51,195 nucleotides of DNA. Origin: Indolivaga capnocytophagoides DSM 22835 (GTDB lineage: Bacteria > Bacteroidota > Bacteroidia > Bacteroidales > Dysgonomonadaceae). The stretch spans positions 1 through 51,195 of the forward strand of contig NZ_AUFL01000022.1 of the NCBI RefSeq assembly GCF_000426485.1, read 5' to 3'. The translations under genes and the position numbers were made by a program. This document shows positions 8,920-17,944 of the stretch, piece by piece. The notes beneath the pieces are model-generated. The model searched no databases. It was not told the DNA's origin and saw nothing but the letters and a program-made list of their open reading frames with translations. How positions within the stretch are numbered: position 1 is the stretch's first letter; every line of letters starts with the position of its first letter.

Positions 8920-9348
8920 ATGAAGGTATTAGTTCTCAATGGTCCAAATCTCAATCTTTTGGGAAAACGTGAACCGACTATATATGGTAATACTTCGTTC
9001 GAAGAATATTACCATGATTTAGTGTCGGCTTACCAGACCTCTTGCGAATTATTTTACTATCAATCAAACCACGAGGGATCATTGATAGATAAACTACATG
9101 AAGTTGGTTTTGAATACGACGGTATTGTCCTCAATGCCGGAGCATACACCCATACATCCATTGCATTACACGATGCGATAAAAGCTATAACCACTCCCGT
9201 AATAGAAGTACATATCTCGAATATACATACACGTGAAGAGTTCAGACATAAGTCGATGATAGCACCTGCGTGTAAAGGCTCGGTTGTGGGATTAGGATTG
9301 GAATCTTACAAATTGGCGATTGAATACTTTGTACGGAATGCAAATTAA
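8920..9348 (+). CDS. aroQ: Type II 3-dehydroquinate dehydratase
   Basis: A 142-residue cytoplasmic enzyme that removes water from 3-dehydroquinate to give 3-dehydroshikimate in the shikimate pathway. It opens with the family signature NGPNLNLLGKREPTIYG; Tyr22 in that stretch is the expected catalytic tyrosine. NAGAYTHTSIALHDA and VEVHISNIHTREEFRHKS hold the conserved Asn, His and Arg active-site residues. Length matches the dodecameric type II family. It has its own promoter and is followed by a small hairpin (9362-9378) without a T-tract. Confidence 0.96.
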   Translation: MKVLVLNGPNLNLLGKREPTIYGNTSFEEYYHDLVSAYQTSCELFYYQSNHEGSLIDKLHEVGFEYDGIVLNAGAYTHTSIALHDAIKAITTPVIEVHISNIHTREEFRHKSMIAPACKGSVVGLGLESYKLAIEYFVRNAN

Positions 9349-9434
9349 TTTAGGCTTCGTCCTCTTTATAATAAAGAGCATCGATAACTTTCGACATTAT
9401 CGTTGTCTTTAGCCAGAGAAAAAAAATGGAAACA

Positions 9435-9445
9435 GGTCAGAGACC
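9435..9445. repeat. Palindromic intergenic repeat variant GGTCAGAGACC
   Basis: A one-base variant of the GGTCTNAGACC core followed by TTATTAG, 44 bases before the pyk start. It fits the distribution of the family in gaps between genes. Confidence 0.6.
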
Positions 9446-9488
9446 TTATTAGAATTTACTATTACATAATATATTAAAAACTAGTTTT

Positions 9489-10955
9489 ATGTTTAAGAAA
9501 ACGAAAATTGTTGCAACAATCTCAGACATGCGTTGTGATGTTGATTTCATCAAATCGCTATATGCTGAAGGAATCAACGTTGTGAGAATGAATTCAGCTC
9601 ACATGACTGAAGAAGGTTTTGTTCAGGTTATCAACAACGTACGTGCAGTGTCTAACACTATTGGTATCATGATGGATACTAAAGGACCTGAAATCCGTAC
9701 TACTGCAACAGAAAGCGGTGAGAAAATTGTTGTTAAAACAGGAGATAAACTTAAAGTTATCGGTGATATCAATGTAAAATCGACTCCTGAACAAGTTTCT
9801 GTTTCATACCCAAGTATCGTTAAAGACGTGCCTGTAGGAAACGTTCTTCTTATCGATGATGGTGAAACTGCACTTAAAGTCGTAGAAAAAACAAACGATT
9901 ATCTTCTTGTAGAAGTTCAAAATGACGGAACTATCGGTAGCCGCAAGAGCGTTAATATACCGGGAGTAAGCATTCAGTTACCTTCTATTACAGAAAAAGA
10001 TAAAAAATGTATCGAAATAGCAATCAAATACGGAGCTGACTTTATCGCTCACTCATTCGTGAGACATAAAGGAGACGTGTTGGATGTACAAAAAATACTT
10101 GACGCTCATAACAGCAACATCAAGATTATCGCTAAAATCGAAAATCAGGAAGGTGTTGACAATATCGACGAAATCTATGAACACGCTTATGGCGTAATGG
10201 TTGCTCGTGGAGACTTGGGTATCGAAGTTCCTCAGGAAAACATCCCAGGAATCCAACGTCTGCTTATCCGTAAAGCTATCGAATACAAAAAACCGGTTAT
10301 CGTTGCTACACAAATGTTGCACACTATGATCGAAAATCCACGTCCTACACGCGCAGAAGTTGCCGATATCGCAAATGCTGTATATTACGGAACTGACGCT
10401 GTGATGTTGAGTGGTGAAACCGCATATGGTAAATATCCGGTAGAAGCTGTTCGCACAATGGCTCAGGTAGCTCGTGCTGCAGAAATCTCTAAATTGGAAG
10501 AAAAAGATATCCCTGTACCTTTCAAAGATTCAGAATACGACAGAACTTCATTCCTTGCTAAACAAGCCGTTAAGTCTTGCAGCCAGTTAGGAGTTAAAGC
10601 AATTATCACTGACAGTGTTACAGGCCGTACAGCTCGTACTCTTGCTGCATTCCGCAGCAAAAGCCCAGTTTACGCATTCTGCAGCAATGTAGAAACTGCT
10701 CGTCAACTTTCTGTTTGCTACGGTGTATCAGCTCATTTCCAAGAAGATACCGGTTACACAACAAACAAACACAAAGAGTACTTCCTGAAAGCAATGAAAA
10801 AACTTGCTGAAGCTAAAGCTCTTCATGCTGACGATTTCGTGACTTACCTTAGCGGTTCATTCACTGACGGTAAAGGCGGAACTTCATTCCTTGAAATAGA
10901 AAAAGTAGGAAGCGTACTTGAAGCAGGTGACAAATATTTCGTTCCTGTTGAGTAA
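9489..10955 (+). CDS. pyk: Pyruvate kinase
   Basis: A 488-residue glycolytic enzyme that transfers phosphate from phosphoenolpyruvate to ADP. The N-terminus KKTKIVATISDMRCDVDFI begins the TIM-barrel. DTKGPEIRTT, KIENQEGVDNIDEI (catalytic lysine and metal site), GVMVARGDLGIEVP and VATQMLHTMIENPRPTRAE are the expected active-site blocks, and the B domain lies between about residues 70 and 165. The last quarter is the allosteric C-domain. Codon use is noticeably more optimised (GCT, CGT, AAA) than in its neighbours, as expected of a highly expressed gene. Confidence 0.97.
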   Translation: MFKKTKIVATISDMRCDVDFIKSLYAEGINVVRMNSAHMTEEGFVQVINNVRAVSNTIGIMMDTKGPEIRTTATESGEKIVVKTGDKLKVIGDINVKSTPEQVSVSYPSIVKDVPVGNVLLIDDGETALKVVEKTNDYLLVEVQNDGTIGSRKSVNIPGVSIQLPSITEKDKKCIEIAIKYGADFIAHSFVRHKGDVLDVQKILDAHNSNIKIIAKIENQEGVDNIDEIYEHAYGVMVARGDLGIEVPQENIPGIQRLLIRKAIEYKKPVIVATQMLHTMIENPRPTRAEVADIANAVYYGTDAVMLSGETAYGKYPVEAVRTMAQVARAAEISKLEEKDIPVPFKDSEYDRTSFLAKQAVKSCSQLGVKAIITDSVTGRTARTLAAFRSKSPVYAFCSNVETARQLSVCYGVSAHFQEDTGYTTNKHKEYFLKAMKKLAEAKALHADDFVTYLSGSFTDGKGGTSFLEIEKVGSVLEAGDKYFVPVE

Positions 10956-10985
10956 TCAGAATTCTTTAGGAAAATCTTATATTTG

Positions 10986-11018
10986 GAAGTGGTAATTAAT
11001 TATTACCACTTCTTTTTT
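10986..11018 (+). terminator. Intrinsic terminator after pyk
   Basis: GAAGTGGTAAT pairs with the matching arm ending in ACCACTTC, followed by a T-run (11011-11018). It is a strong, compact terminator and fits the expected high expression of pyk. Confidence 0.9.
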
Positions 11019-11035
11019 ATGTATCTAAGATTAAT

Positions 11036-11668
11036 ATGACCGATTCAATAGAAGAGTATATACTCCAACATATAGACGAAGAAGGCGACCTTCTAAAAAA
11101 TCTGAACAGAGACGCTCATGTCAACCTGCTACGTCCGAGAATGCTATCGGGACATTTACAGGGACGGTTACTAAAAATGTTTTGCCGTTTGGTTCAGCCC
11201 AAAAGAATACTCGAAATAGGAACTTACACCGGATACGCAACGCTTTGTCTGGCAGAAGGAGCTCCCGATGATGCAGAGATACACACATTAGAGGTCAACG
11301 ACGAATTGGAAGACTTCATCATGAAACACCTCCATAAATCGAAACTCGAAGATAAAATTCATCTGCACATAGGTGATGCCCTGGAGATTATTCCGACTCT
11401 GAACGAAACGTTCGATCTGGTATTTATTGATGCCAATAAACGTCACTACTGTCAGTATTATGATCTTATATTCGACAAAGTAAGACCGGGCGGATTGATA
11501 ATAGCCGACAACACCCTCTGGGATGGTAAAGTTCTGGAGACACCGCATCATACTGATAAACAAACAATAGGCATACAAGAGTTTAACAACATGATAGCAA
11601 AAGACAACCGAATAGAAAAGGTAATATTACCGATGAGAGACGGATTGACTTTGATTTGGAAAAAATAA
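11036..11668 (+). CDS. O-methyltransferase, class I SAM-dependent (YrrM/CCoAOMT-like)
   Basis: A 210-residue cytoplasmic methyltransferase. Motif I is LEIGTYTGYATLCLAEG (about residues 60-76), the acidic residue after strand 2 is in HTLEVND, and the metal and substrate loop reads DLVFIDANKRHYCQYYD. IIADNTLWDGKV is the family's conserved D-N-x-L-W-x-G-x-V block. Length and motifs match bacterial family 3 O-methyltransferases with a divalent metal. Substrate unknown. The stop codon overlaps the first base of the next intergenic repeat. Confidence 0.9.
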   Translation: MTDSIEEYILQHIDEEGDLLKNLNRDAHVNLLRPRMLSGHLQGRLLKMFCRLVQPKRILEIGTYTGYATLCLAEGAPDDAEIHTLEVNDELEDFIMKHLHKSKLEDKIHLHIGDALEIIPTLNETFDLVFIDANKRHYCQYYDLIFDKVRPGGLIIADNTLWDGKVLETPHHTDKQTIGIQEFNNMIAKDNRIEKVILPMRDGLTLIWKK

Positions 11669-11760
11669 AGGTCTCAGACCTTTTTATTGAGTACTCAAGC
11701 AGAACAACAGCAAATGATTATTGTTTCGAAATACATCATAAAATACGTTCTATTACTTAC
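11668..11760 (+). repeat. Full-length intergenic repeat, copy A (about 90 bp)
   Basis: It begins with AAGGTCTCAGACCTT, then TTTATTGA, a body containing ACAGCAA, and a tail similar to CATCAnAAATACnTTCT followed by TTACTTA. Copies B (15414) and C (21159) share this order, with B and C closer to each other than to A. It lies between a stop codon (11666-11668) and the rbfA promoter (11777). The palindrome plus T-rich tail could also end transcription of the methyltransferase gene. Confidence 0.7.
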
Positions 11761-11776
11761 TGATAAAATAGATTTG

Positions 11777-11784
11777 TATCTTTG
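11777..11784 (+). promoter_or_regulatory. Promoter -7 box TATCTTTG for rbfA
   Basis: An exact TAnnTTTG match 56 bases before the rbfA start and 17 bases after the end of repeat copy A. Confidence 0.65.
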
Positions 11785-11839
11785 TCTTTCGAATACAAGA
11801 TTCTCCACTGAGAGAATCAACATTAATACCCAATAATAA

Positions 11840-12199
11840 ATGGAAACAACAAGACAACAAAAAATAAACAGGCTGATACAAAAAGAGCTCGGCGAAATAT
11901 TTCTTTTACAGACCAAAGGCATGCAAGGGATACTTGTATCTGTAAGTGCGGTAAGGATAAGTCCCGACCTAAGTATAGCCAAAGCATATCTGAGTATTTT
12001 CCCGTCAGAAAAAGGAAAAGAACTTTTGACTAATATCAAAGCAAATGTAAAAGCCTTGAGGTTCGACCTTGGCCAGAGGTTAGGAAAACAACTCCGCATC
12101 ATACCCGAATTGGCTTTTTATCTTGATGATTCACTGGATTATCTTGAGAATATAGACCGTCTCTTAAATAATGATAATAAGAACGAAGATAAAGAGTGA
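11840..12199 (+). CDS. rbfA: 30S ribosome-binding factor RbfA
   Basis: A 119-residue KH-fold protein that assists maturation of the 16S rRNA 5' end in 30S subunits. Typical family features are the start METTRQQKINRLIQKELGEI, then VSVSAVRISPDLSIAKAYLS, and later RFDLGQRLGKQLRIIPELAF with the conserved P-E-L/I-x-F and the D-D-S-L near the end. The C-terminal tail is short and acidic. Its stop overlaps the start of the next gene (GTGA), which implies translational coupling. Confidence 0.95.
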   Translation: METTRQQKINRLIQKELGEIFLLQTKGMQGILVSVSAVRISPDLSIAKAYLSIFPSEKGKELLTNIKANVKALRFDLGQRLGKQLRIIPELAFYLDDSLDYLENIDRLLNNDNKNEDKE

Positions 12200-13425
12200 A
12201 CCTTTCCTTCTACATAGCTAAACGCTACCTGTTTTCTAAAAAATCGCATAACGCAATCAATATTATATCCATGATATCGATATGCGGAATAGCAATTGCG
12301 ACTATGGCTATGGTATGTACTCTATCTATATTCAATGGGTTTACGAAACTGGTGTCAGACTCTTTCAGTATAATGGATCCGGATTTGCAGATAATTCCGG
12401 CAAAAGGTAAAGTATTTGACGCATCATCCGCTATTTTTCAAAAGATTAAAAAATTGCCGGAAGTAGCCGTTGTGTCTGAAACTGTTGAAGACAACGCTCT
12501 AGTAAAATACGGAGAGCGCCAAGATCCGGTTCTTATCAAAGGTGTGTCGGATCAATTCAAAGAAATGGTCGATACAAAAAGATTAGTTACAAGTGGAGAA
12601 TTCAGTCTCCGTGAAGGCGATGTCGATTTTTGTGTTGCAGGTATCGGGGTAGCTATCAACTTAGGTTTAAGAACGGACAACATTACTCCAATCGAGATTT
12701 ATTCGCCAAAGCGCGACGTAAAAATACAGCTGGCCAATCCCGCGAATGCATTTACCACAGCATATACCTATCCGGCAGGAGTATTTACTCTGAATCAAGC
12801 TAAATACGATGATCAGATTATACTTGTTTCTTTAGACCTTGCCCGTGAATTATTCAGATATAACAATGAAGTGACCTCGCTCGACATCAAACTAAAAGAG
12901 AATGTATCGGCGAACGATGCAGAATCAAAAATTCAGAAACAACTGGGAGATAACTTCATAGTAAAAAATAGGTTTGAACAACAGGCCGACTCTTTCCGTA
13001 TGGTTAATATCGAAAAATGGGTTACCTTTCTCATTTTGTCCTTTATTCTTATCATCGCGGTCTTTAATGTTGTAAGTTCTTTATCGATGCTTATACTTGA
13101 CAAAAGTGCAGATATAGATATCCTTCGGAATATGGGAGCCGAAAACAACCTTATCACCCGTATCTTTAAAATTGAAGGATGGCTCATATCCATGTCGGGA
13201 GCAATAGCCGGCATTGTTATAGGATTGGTATTATGCCTTATTCAACAGCACTTCGGAATACTTAAATTAGGACAGACTCCCGGAGCATTCATTGTCGATT
13301 CATATCCTGTGGAAGTTATTTTCACGGATATTCTATTCGTATTTATTACAGTAAGCATTATAGGAGGACTAATTGTTTTATATCCGGTCAACAACTTAAA
13401 GAAGCGGCTAAAACAGCATCAATAG
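12196..13425 (+). CDS. LolC/LolE-like lipoprotein-releasing ABC permease (FtsX family)
   Basis: A 409-residue inner-membrane permease with one N-terminal helix (about residues 20-45), a large periplasmic domain, and three C-terminal helices. The opening NLSFYIAKRYLFSKKSHNAI and the loop LILDKSADIDILRNMGA are characteristic of LolC/LolE rather than MacB. It would move lipoproteins from the inner membrane to the LolA carrier with a LolD ATPase not seen next to it. The start is GTG at 12196, overlapping the rbfA stop by one codon position; the next in-frame starts would remove the conserved N-terminus. Linkage to rbfA is common in Bacteroidetes as far as I recall. Confidence 0.9.
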   Translation: MNLSFYIAKRYLFSKKSHNAINIISMISICGIAIATMAMVCTLSIFNGFTKLVSDSFSIMDPDLQIIPAKGKVFDASSAIFQKIKKLPEVAVVSETVEDNALVKYGERQDPVLIKGVSDQFKEMVDTKRLVTSGEFSLREGDVDFCVAGIGVAINLGLRTDNITPIEIYSPKRDVKIQLANPANAFTTAYTYPAGVFTLNQAKYDDQIILVSLDLARELFRYNNEVTSLDIKLKENVSANDAESKIQKQLGDNFIVKNRFEQQADSFRMVNIEKWVTFLILSFILIIAVFNVVSSLSMLILDKSADIDILRNMGAENNLITRIFKIEGWLISMSGAIAGIVIGLVLCLIQQHFGILKLGQTPGAFIVDSYPVEVIFTDILFVFITVSIIGGLIVLYPVNNLKKRLKQHQ

Positions 13426-13533
13426 TTACATAATCACAGTTTACACAGCTTACTGCAAAGTTCAACCAACAATTAAGATTACATTTTGTTTACTTTGATG
13501 TTAAAAAAAATTTAATTTTTTATTTTTTTGAAT

Positions 13534-13541
13534 TATCTTTG
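13534..13541 (+). promoter_or_regulatory. Promoter -7 box TATCTTTG for the DUF47-pit operon
   Basis: An exact TAnnTTTG match 47 bases before the start at 13588, in a very T-rich context. No Pho-box-like repeats are obvious. Confidence 0.65.
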
Positions 13542-13587
13542 TGTTGTACGAAAAACCAGATATCTACATTTATAGGATTCTACATAT

Positions 13588-14235
13588 ATGAAGAATAATT
13601 TTTTCGATCGATTTGTTCCAAAAGAAAACAAATTTTTTCCTCTACTAAGCCAAATGGCTGATGTGATTTTATCAGCATCCGAATTGATTATCGCTTGCGT
13701 ACAAGCAAAAAATCATACAGAAGCAGTAGAGCTCTACAAAAAAGTAAAAGATCAGGAACGCAGAGGCGATAAACTACAAGCCAAGATCTTTGAAGAGTTA
13801 AACAACACCTTTATCACTCCATTCGACAGAGAGGACATTAATGCATTGTCAAACACAATGGATGATGTGACAGACCACATCAACAGTTGTGCAAAAAGAA
13901 TTATGCTGTACAGCCCCAAAGTAATGCCCGAAAGTGCAAGATTGTTAGCTCAATTGGTAAGAGAATCAGCCGAATGCCTCACCAAAGCGATAGACGAATT
14001 GGATGTATTGAAAAAGACTCCGGCAACTGTAACCGAATATTGTTCGAAGCTACATGAAATAGAGTCAAAAGCAGATGATGTATATGAACATTTCCTTATA
14101 GACTTATTCGAAAACGAAAAAGATGCTATAGAGGTTATCAAACTGAAAGACATCTTGCATGAGCTCGAAAAAGCAACAGATACGCAAGAAGCTGTAGGTA
14201 AGATTATAAAAACTATCATCATCAAATATTCATAA
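13588..14235 (+). CDS. DUF47 family protein (PhoU-like, phosphate transport accessory)
   Basis: A 215-residue, all-helical, soluble protein of the DUF47/PhoU-like family. It shows the repeated Glu/Asp-rich metal-binding helices expected for PhoU-like folds, for example FITPFDREDINALSNTMDDV in the first half and HEIESKADDVYEHFL in the second. Such proteins are usually encoded next to PiT transporters and are thought to adjust their activity. Here pit follows after 12 bases, so the two form an operon. Confidence 0.92.
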   Translation: MKNNFFDRFVPKENKFFPLLSQMADVILSASELIIACVQAKNHTEAVELYKKVKDQERRGDKLQAKIFEELNNTFITPFDREDINALSNTMDDVTDHINSCAKRIMLYSPKVMPESARLLAQLVRESAECLTKAIDELDVLKKTPATVTEYCSKLHEIESKADDVYEHFLIDLFENEKDAIEVIKLKDILHELEKATDTQEAVGKIIKTIIIKYS

Positions 14236-14247
14236 AAAAGCGGATCG

Positions 14248-15279
14248 ATGACATTACTTATAATTATAATAATCCTCGCGCTCATTTTTGACTTCATAAA
14301 TGGTTTTCACGATGCGGCCAATTCAGTGGCAACGGTAGTTTCGACAAAAGTTCTTACACCCCGTCAAGCTGTACTATGGGCTGCATTTTTTAATTTCGTG
14401 GCACTCTTCATTGCTAAATATATTATTGGAGAATTTGGTATTGCTGATACTGTGGCGAAAACTGTAGAACCTCAATTCATCACATCTCATGTTGTTATTG
14501 CAGGGTTAATAGCTGCTATCGCATGGAACCTTATCACTTGGTGGTTTGGTATCCCTTCATCCTCTTCTCATACTCTGATCGGAGGATTTGCCGGAGCCGG
14601 AATCGCAGGATTCGGACTTCAGGCTGTACACCTTGATACAGTAGGCGTGATTATCCTATTCATATTTGTTGCACCGCTGATCGGTATTGTCGGAGGTAAT
14701 ATTATCACACTTTTGACTTTGCACATTGCAAGGAAAATCAAACCTTGCAAAGCTGACAAATGGTTCAAAAGGCTTCAATTGCTATCTTCCGCTATGCTTA
14801 GTATAGGCCACGGGCTGAACGATTCTCAAAAAGTTATGGGTATTATTGCAGTTGCTCTTATAGCGGCAACCAAAGCAGATCCCAATATCCATCATTTCTT
14901 TTACACCACAGACATTAATAAGGATCTCCACTTTTGGGTTCCTGTAGCCTGTTTCACGGCAATTGCAATTGGAACAATGGCGGGAGGTTTCAAAATCATG
15001 AAAACAATGGGTAACAAAATTACCAAGATCACCCCATTGGAAGGTTTTTGCTCTCAAGTGGCAGGTGCTACCACATTATTTATTACCGAAAAACTACATG
15101 TACCTGTTAGTACAACACATGTTATCACCGGTAGTATCATTGGTGTAGGATCTGTAAAACGTCTTGCGGCTGTCCGTTGGGGCGTAACCAAAGACTTGTT
15201 GATGGCATGGATAATAACAATCCCCATAAGTGCCGCAATGGCGGGAGGTATTTACTGGGTCTTAGGCTTTATAATCTAA
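14248..15279 (+). CDS. pit: PiT-family inorganic phosphate transporter
   Basis: A 343-residue inner-membrane symporter for phosphate. The two PiT signature regions are present: DFINGFHDAANSVATVVST near residue 16 and the inverted copy around GHGLNDSQKVMGIIAVAL near residue 191. Paired GIPSSSSHTLIGGFAGAGI and VPVSTTHVITGSIIGVG motifs form the substrate-binding hairpins. About ten membrane segments are visible. It follows the DUF47 gene, and the gene pair ends before a hairpin at 15359-15384. Confidence 0.94.
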   Translation: MTLLIIIIILALIFDFINGFHDAANSVATVVSTKVLTPRQAVLWAAFFNFVALFIAKYIIGEFGIADTVAKTVEPQFITSHVVIAGLIAAIAWNLITWWFGIPSSSSHTLIGGFAGAGIAGFGLQAVHLDTVGVIILFIFVAPLIGIVGGNIITLLTLHIARKIKPCKADKWFKRLQLLSSAMLSIGHGLNDSQKVMGIIAVALIAATKADPNIHHFFYTTDINKDLHFWVPVACFTAIAIGTMAGGFKIMKTMGNKITKITPLEGFCSQVAGATTLFITEKLHVPVSTTHVITGSIIGVGSVKRLAAVRWGVTKDLLMAWIITIPISAAMAGGIYWVLGFII

Positions 15280-15358
15280 GATTACAAACGTTCTCATTTT
15301 TTGGGGGAAGCAATCAACCAAAAACCGATATCACTTATTTAACTTTAAGATATTGAAT

Positions 15359-15384
15359 AACAGCAAGGCATGGTTCTTGCTGTT
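15359..15384 (+). terminator. Hairpin terminator after pit
   Basis: AACAGCAAG pairs with CTTGCTGTT across an 8-base loop, followed by TGTGTATTTAT. The stem is good and the T-tract is imperfect. It lies 80 bases after the stop codon. Confidence 0.6.
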
Positions 15385-15413
15385 TGTGTATTTATACGTA
15401 ACTTTGTATACTT

Positions 15414-15504
15414 AAGGTCTCAGACCTTTTATTGACTTACGAGCATAACAGCAAGAGCAGGTTATCGCTTTAAAATAGATCATCAAATACTTTCTGTTAC
15501 TTAG
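15414..15504 (+). repeat. Full-length intergenic repeat, copy B (about 90 bp)
   Basis: It starts with AAGGTCTCAGACCTT and ends ATACTTTCTGTTACTTAG, 10 bases before the uvrB start codon. Positions 15442-15474 are identical over 33 bases to 21189-21221 in copy C. The tail CATCAAATACTTTCT also matches copy C with few changes. So close to the ATG, the repeat must form most of the uvrB 5' untranslated region or its promoter. Confidence 0.8.
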
Positions 15505-15514
15505 TAGTACGCAC

Positions 15515-17554
15515 ATGAAATTCAATATAACATCAGCATATAAACCAACCGGAGACCAGCCTGCTGCGATAAAGTCGCTAGTAGAAGGGGTTGAAGGCCA
15601 TATTCCGTTCCAAACCTTATTGGGGGTTACAGGATCAGGTAAAACATTTACCGTCGCAAATGTTATCAATCAGATCAATAAACCGACATTAGTTTTGAGC
15701 CACAACAAAACTCTGGCGGCACAACTATATAGCGAGTTTAAAGGTTTCTTTCCTGATAATTCCGTTGAATACTTCGTATCATATTATGATTACTATCAAC
15801 CCGAAGCATATCTCCCATCCACTAATACATATATAGAAAAAGATTTGTCTATAAACGAAGAAATAGAAAAACTTCGTTTATCAACCACATCCGCTTTACT
15901 ATCAGGTCGTAAAGACATTGTAGTAGTATCGTCTGTATCCTGTCTGTATGGCATGGGCAACCCCGAAGACTTCAAAAGCAATACAATATTAGTTTCTAAA
16001 AAGAAAAAACTCGATAGAGATAACTTTCTCCGTTCTCTTGTTGATTGCCTTTATTCCCGTAACGAAGTTGAATTCGAACATGGAAACTTCAGAGTAAAAG
16101 GTGATACTGTGGATATTTATCTCGCATACGCCGAGATTATCATCCGTGTTATGTTTTGGGATGAAGATATTGAGTCGATAGAAAGTATCGATCCTCAAAG
16201 TGGAGTAAAACTGGAATCGTTCGATGAATACCGCATTTATCCCGCAAATCTCTTTGTTACAACCAAAGAGCGAATAAACCGCGCTATTGATGAAATACAA
16301 ATAGATCTGGGCAGGCAGGTTGACTTTTTTCAGTCTATCGGTAAGCCATTGGAGGCTAAGCGGCTTTATGAAAGGGTTACTTACGATGTAGAAATGATAC
16401 GGGAAGTAGGGCACTGTTCGGGTATAGAAAACTATTCGAGATACTTTGACAACCGACCTCCGGGAACACGCCCTTTCTGCTTGCTGGACTTCTTTCCGGA
16501 CGATTTCCTTATTGTGATAGATGAAAGCCACGTTACACTCCCTCAGATCAGAGCCATGTACGGCGGCGACCACTCACGGAAAGAGAACCTTGTGGAATAC
16601 GGATTCAGATTACCTGCTGCAATAGATAACAGACCTTTGAAATTCGAAGAATTCGAAGCTCTTGCAAAGCAGGTTATATATGTGAGTGCAACACCTACCG
16701 ACTATGAGCTCATACAATCGGAGGGTGTTGTGGTGGAACAATTGATACGTCCAACAGGACTATTAGATCCCCCGATTGATGTCAGACCAAGTCTTAACCA
16801 GATTGACGATCTGATGGAAGAGATCCAAATCAGGATAGAAAAAGACGAGCGGACTTTGGTCACAACCCTTACCAAACGTATGGCTGAAGAGCTGACCTCG
16901 TATTTGACAAATAACGGAATAAGGTGTAACTACATTCACTCCGATGTTGAAACTTTAGACCGTGTGCAGATCATGGACGACCTGCGTAACGGATTATTTG
17001 ATGTACTTATAGGTGTCAATCTTTTGCGTGAGGGACTAGATCTGCCCGAAGTCTCCCTTGTTGCAATACTGGATGCCGATAAGGAAGGATTCTTACGTTC
17101 TCATCGTTCTCTGACCCAAACAGTAGGGCGTGCTGCGCGTAATGTTAATGGCCGTGTTATATTTTATGCAGATAAAATGACCGACAGTATGCAATTAACC
17201 ATAAATGAAACTAATCGCAGACGAGAAATACAGATAGCATATAATACAGAACACGGTATAACTCCCCAACAGATAAGAAAAGCCAAAGGATCGGCTCTGA
17301 ACCTGAGAGGATCGGATGGAGAATCGAAAGCCTACATTGAACCTGAACGTATTTCTATCGCAGCTGAACCGAAAGGGACATATACATACCAGAGTATAGA
17401 CGACTTGAAAGAGGCGATTGTGAAGATGAAAAAAATGATGTCGGAAGCCGCTAAGAAACTTGAATTTCTCGAAGCTGCCCAATACCGGGACGAGCTTATC
17501 AAGCTGGAGGATACTCTATATGAACGGACAAAGAAAAAAGGCAGATTAATATAA
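15515..17554 (+). CDS. uvrB: Excinuclease ABC subunit B
   Basis: A 679-residue helicase-like damage-verification subunit of nucleotide excision repair. Walker A GVTGSGKT lies near residues 38-45, the beta-hairpin region near YYDYYQPEAYLPSTNTYI, the Walker B box DESH near residue 338, helicase motif VI near QTVGRAARN, and a C-terminal UVR motif near KLEFLEAAQYRDELIKLE that contacts UvrA/UvrC. Full length for the family. It has its own transcription unit, opening behind repeat copy B and closed by a strong terminator overlapping its stop codon. Confidence 0.98.
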   Translation: MKFNITSAYKPTGDQPAAIKSLVEGVEGHIPFQTLLGVTGSGKTFTVANVINQINKPTLVLSHNKTLAAQLYSEFKGFFPDNSVEYFVSYYDYYQPEAYLPSTNTYIEKDLSINEEIEKLRLSTTSALLSGRKDIVVVSSVSCLYGMGNPEDFKSNTILVSKKKKLDRDNFLRSLVDCLYSRNEVEFEHGNFRVKGDTVDIYLAYAEIIIRVMFWDEDIESIESIDPQSGVKLESFDEYRIYPANLFVTTKERINRAIDEIQIDLGRQVDFFQSIGKPLEAKRLYERVTYDVEMIREVGHCSGIENYSRYFDNRPPGTRPFCLLDFFPDDFLIVIDESHVTLPQIRAMYGGDHSRKENLVEYGFRLPAAIDNRPLKFEEFEALAKQVIYVSATPTDYELIQSEGVVVEQLIRPTGLLDPPIDVRPSLNQIDDLMEEIQIRIEKDERTLVTTLTKRMAEELTSYLTNNGIRCNYIHSDVETLDRVQIMDDLRNGLFDVLIGVNLLREGLDLPEVSLVAILDADKEGFLRSHRSLTQTVGRAARNVNGRVIFYADKMTDSMQLTINETNRRREIQIAYNTEHGITPQQIRKAKGSALNLRGSDGESKAYIEPERISIAAEPKGTYTYQSIDDLKEAIVKMKKMMSEAAKKLEFLEAAQYRDELIKLEDTLYERTKKKGRLI

Positions 17555-17565
17555 TCTGCCTTTTT
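17535..17565. terminator. Bidirectional terminator between uvrB and the HMA gene
   Basis: AAAAAGGCAGATTA pairs with TAATCTGCCTTTTT around a 3-base loop, with the A-run and T-run symmetric. It overlaps the uvrB stop codon (17552-17554) and can serve both converging units. Confidence 0.9.
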
Positions 17566-17591
17566 GTTTACTATCGAATAAATCGTCTGCC

Positions 17592-17921
17592 CTACTCTTT
17601 TAGAGCACTTTCTTCTGCATTGTACACCGATGCAGTATAGCCCAGCTTCTCAAATGCTTTCTGAAGGTTACCTACATTTGTCTTTTGAGGATTAAAAACA
17701 ACCATCACAGTCTTTTTCGGAAGATCGACTTTCATGTCCGATACTCCTTTTTCAAAAGCGATATTCTTTTCTATCCTCTTTTTACAGTTTTCGCATGTCA
17801 TAGACACATTAAAGACGACCTCTTCTTTATTCTTTTTCTGGTCTTTTTTGTTTTGAGCATCTACATTCAGACTTAAAGCTGAAAAGCAGACCATGAGCAA
17901 TAAAACTATTCTTGTTTTCAT
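17592..17921 (-). CDS. Exported heavy-metal-associated (HMA) domain protein
   Basis: A 109-residue protein with a signal peptide (MKTRIVLLLMVCFSALSLNV, cleavage near DAQ), a Lys-rich linker (NKKDQKKNKEE), and one HMA fold starting near residue 36. The metal-binding motif is MTCENC, followed by an HMA-type VFNPQKTNVGNLQKAFEKLGY ending, typical of copper chaperone folds. Because of the signal it should act in the periplasm, unlike cytoplasmic CopZ. It is 23 bases downstream of the TonB receptor gene and likely in the same operon. Metal specificity (Cu, Hg or Zn) cannot be read from sequence alone. Confidence 0.85.
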   Translation of the reverse strand: MKTRIVLLLMVCFSALSLNVDAQNKKDQKKNKEEVVFNVSMTCENCKKRIEKNIAFEKGVSDMKVDLPKKTVMVVFNPQKTNVGNLQKAFEKLGYTASVYNAEESALKE

Positions 17922-17944
17922 ATTTATATATATTAAATATCTAT

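Noticed and set aside
11695-12102. Minus-strand frames at 11695-12102 and 15412-15669 with similar Cys-rich ends
   Set aside because: They overlap rbfA and uvrB; the similarity comes from repeat copies A and B read backwards, not from related proteins.
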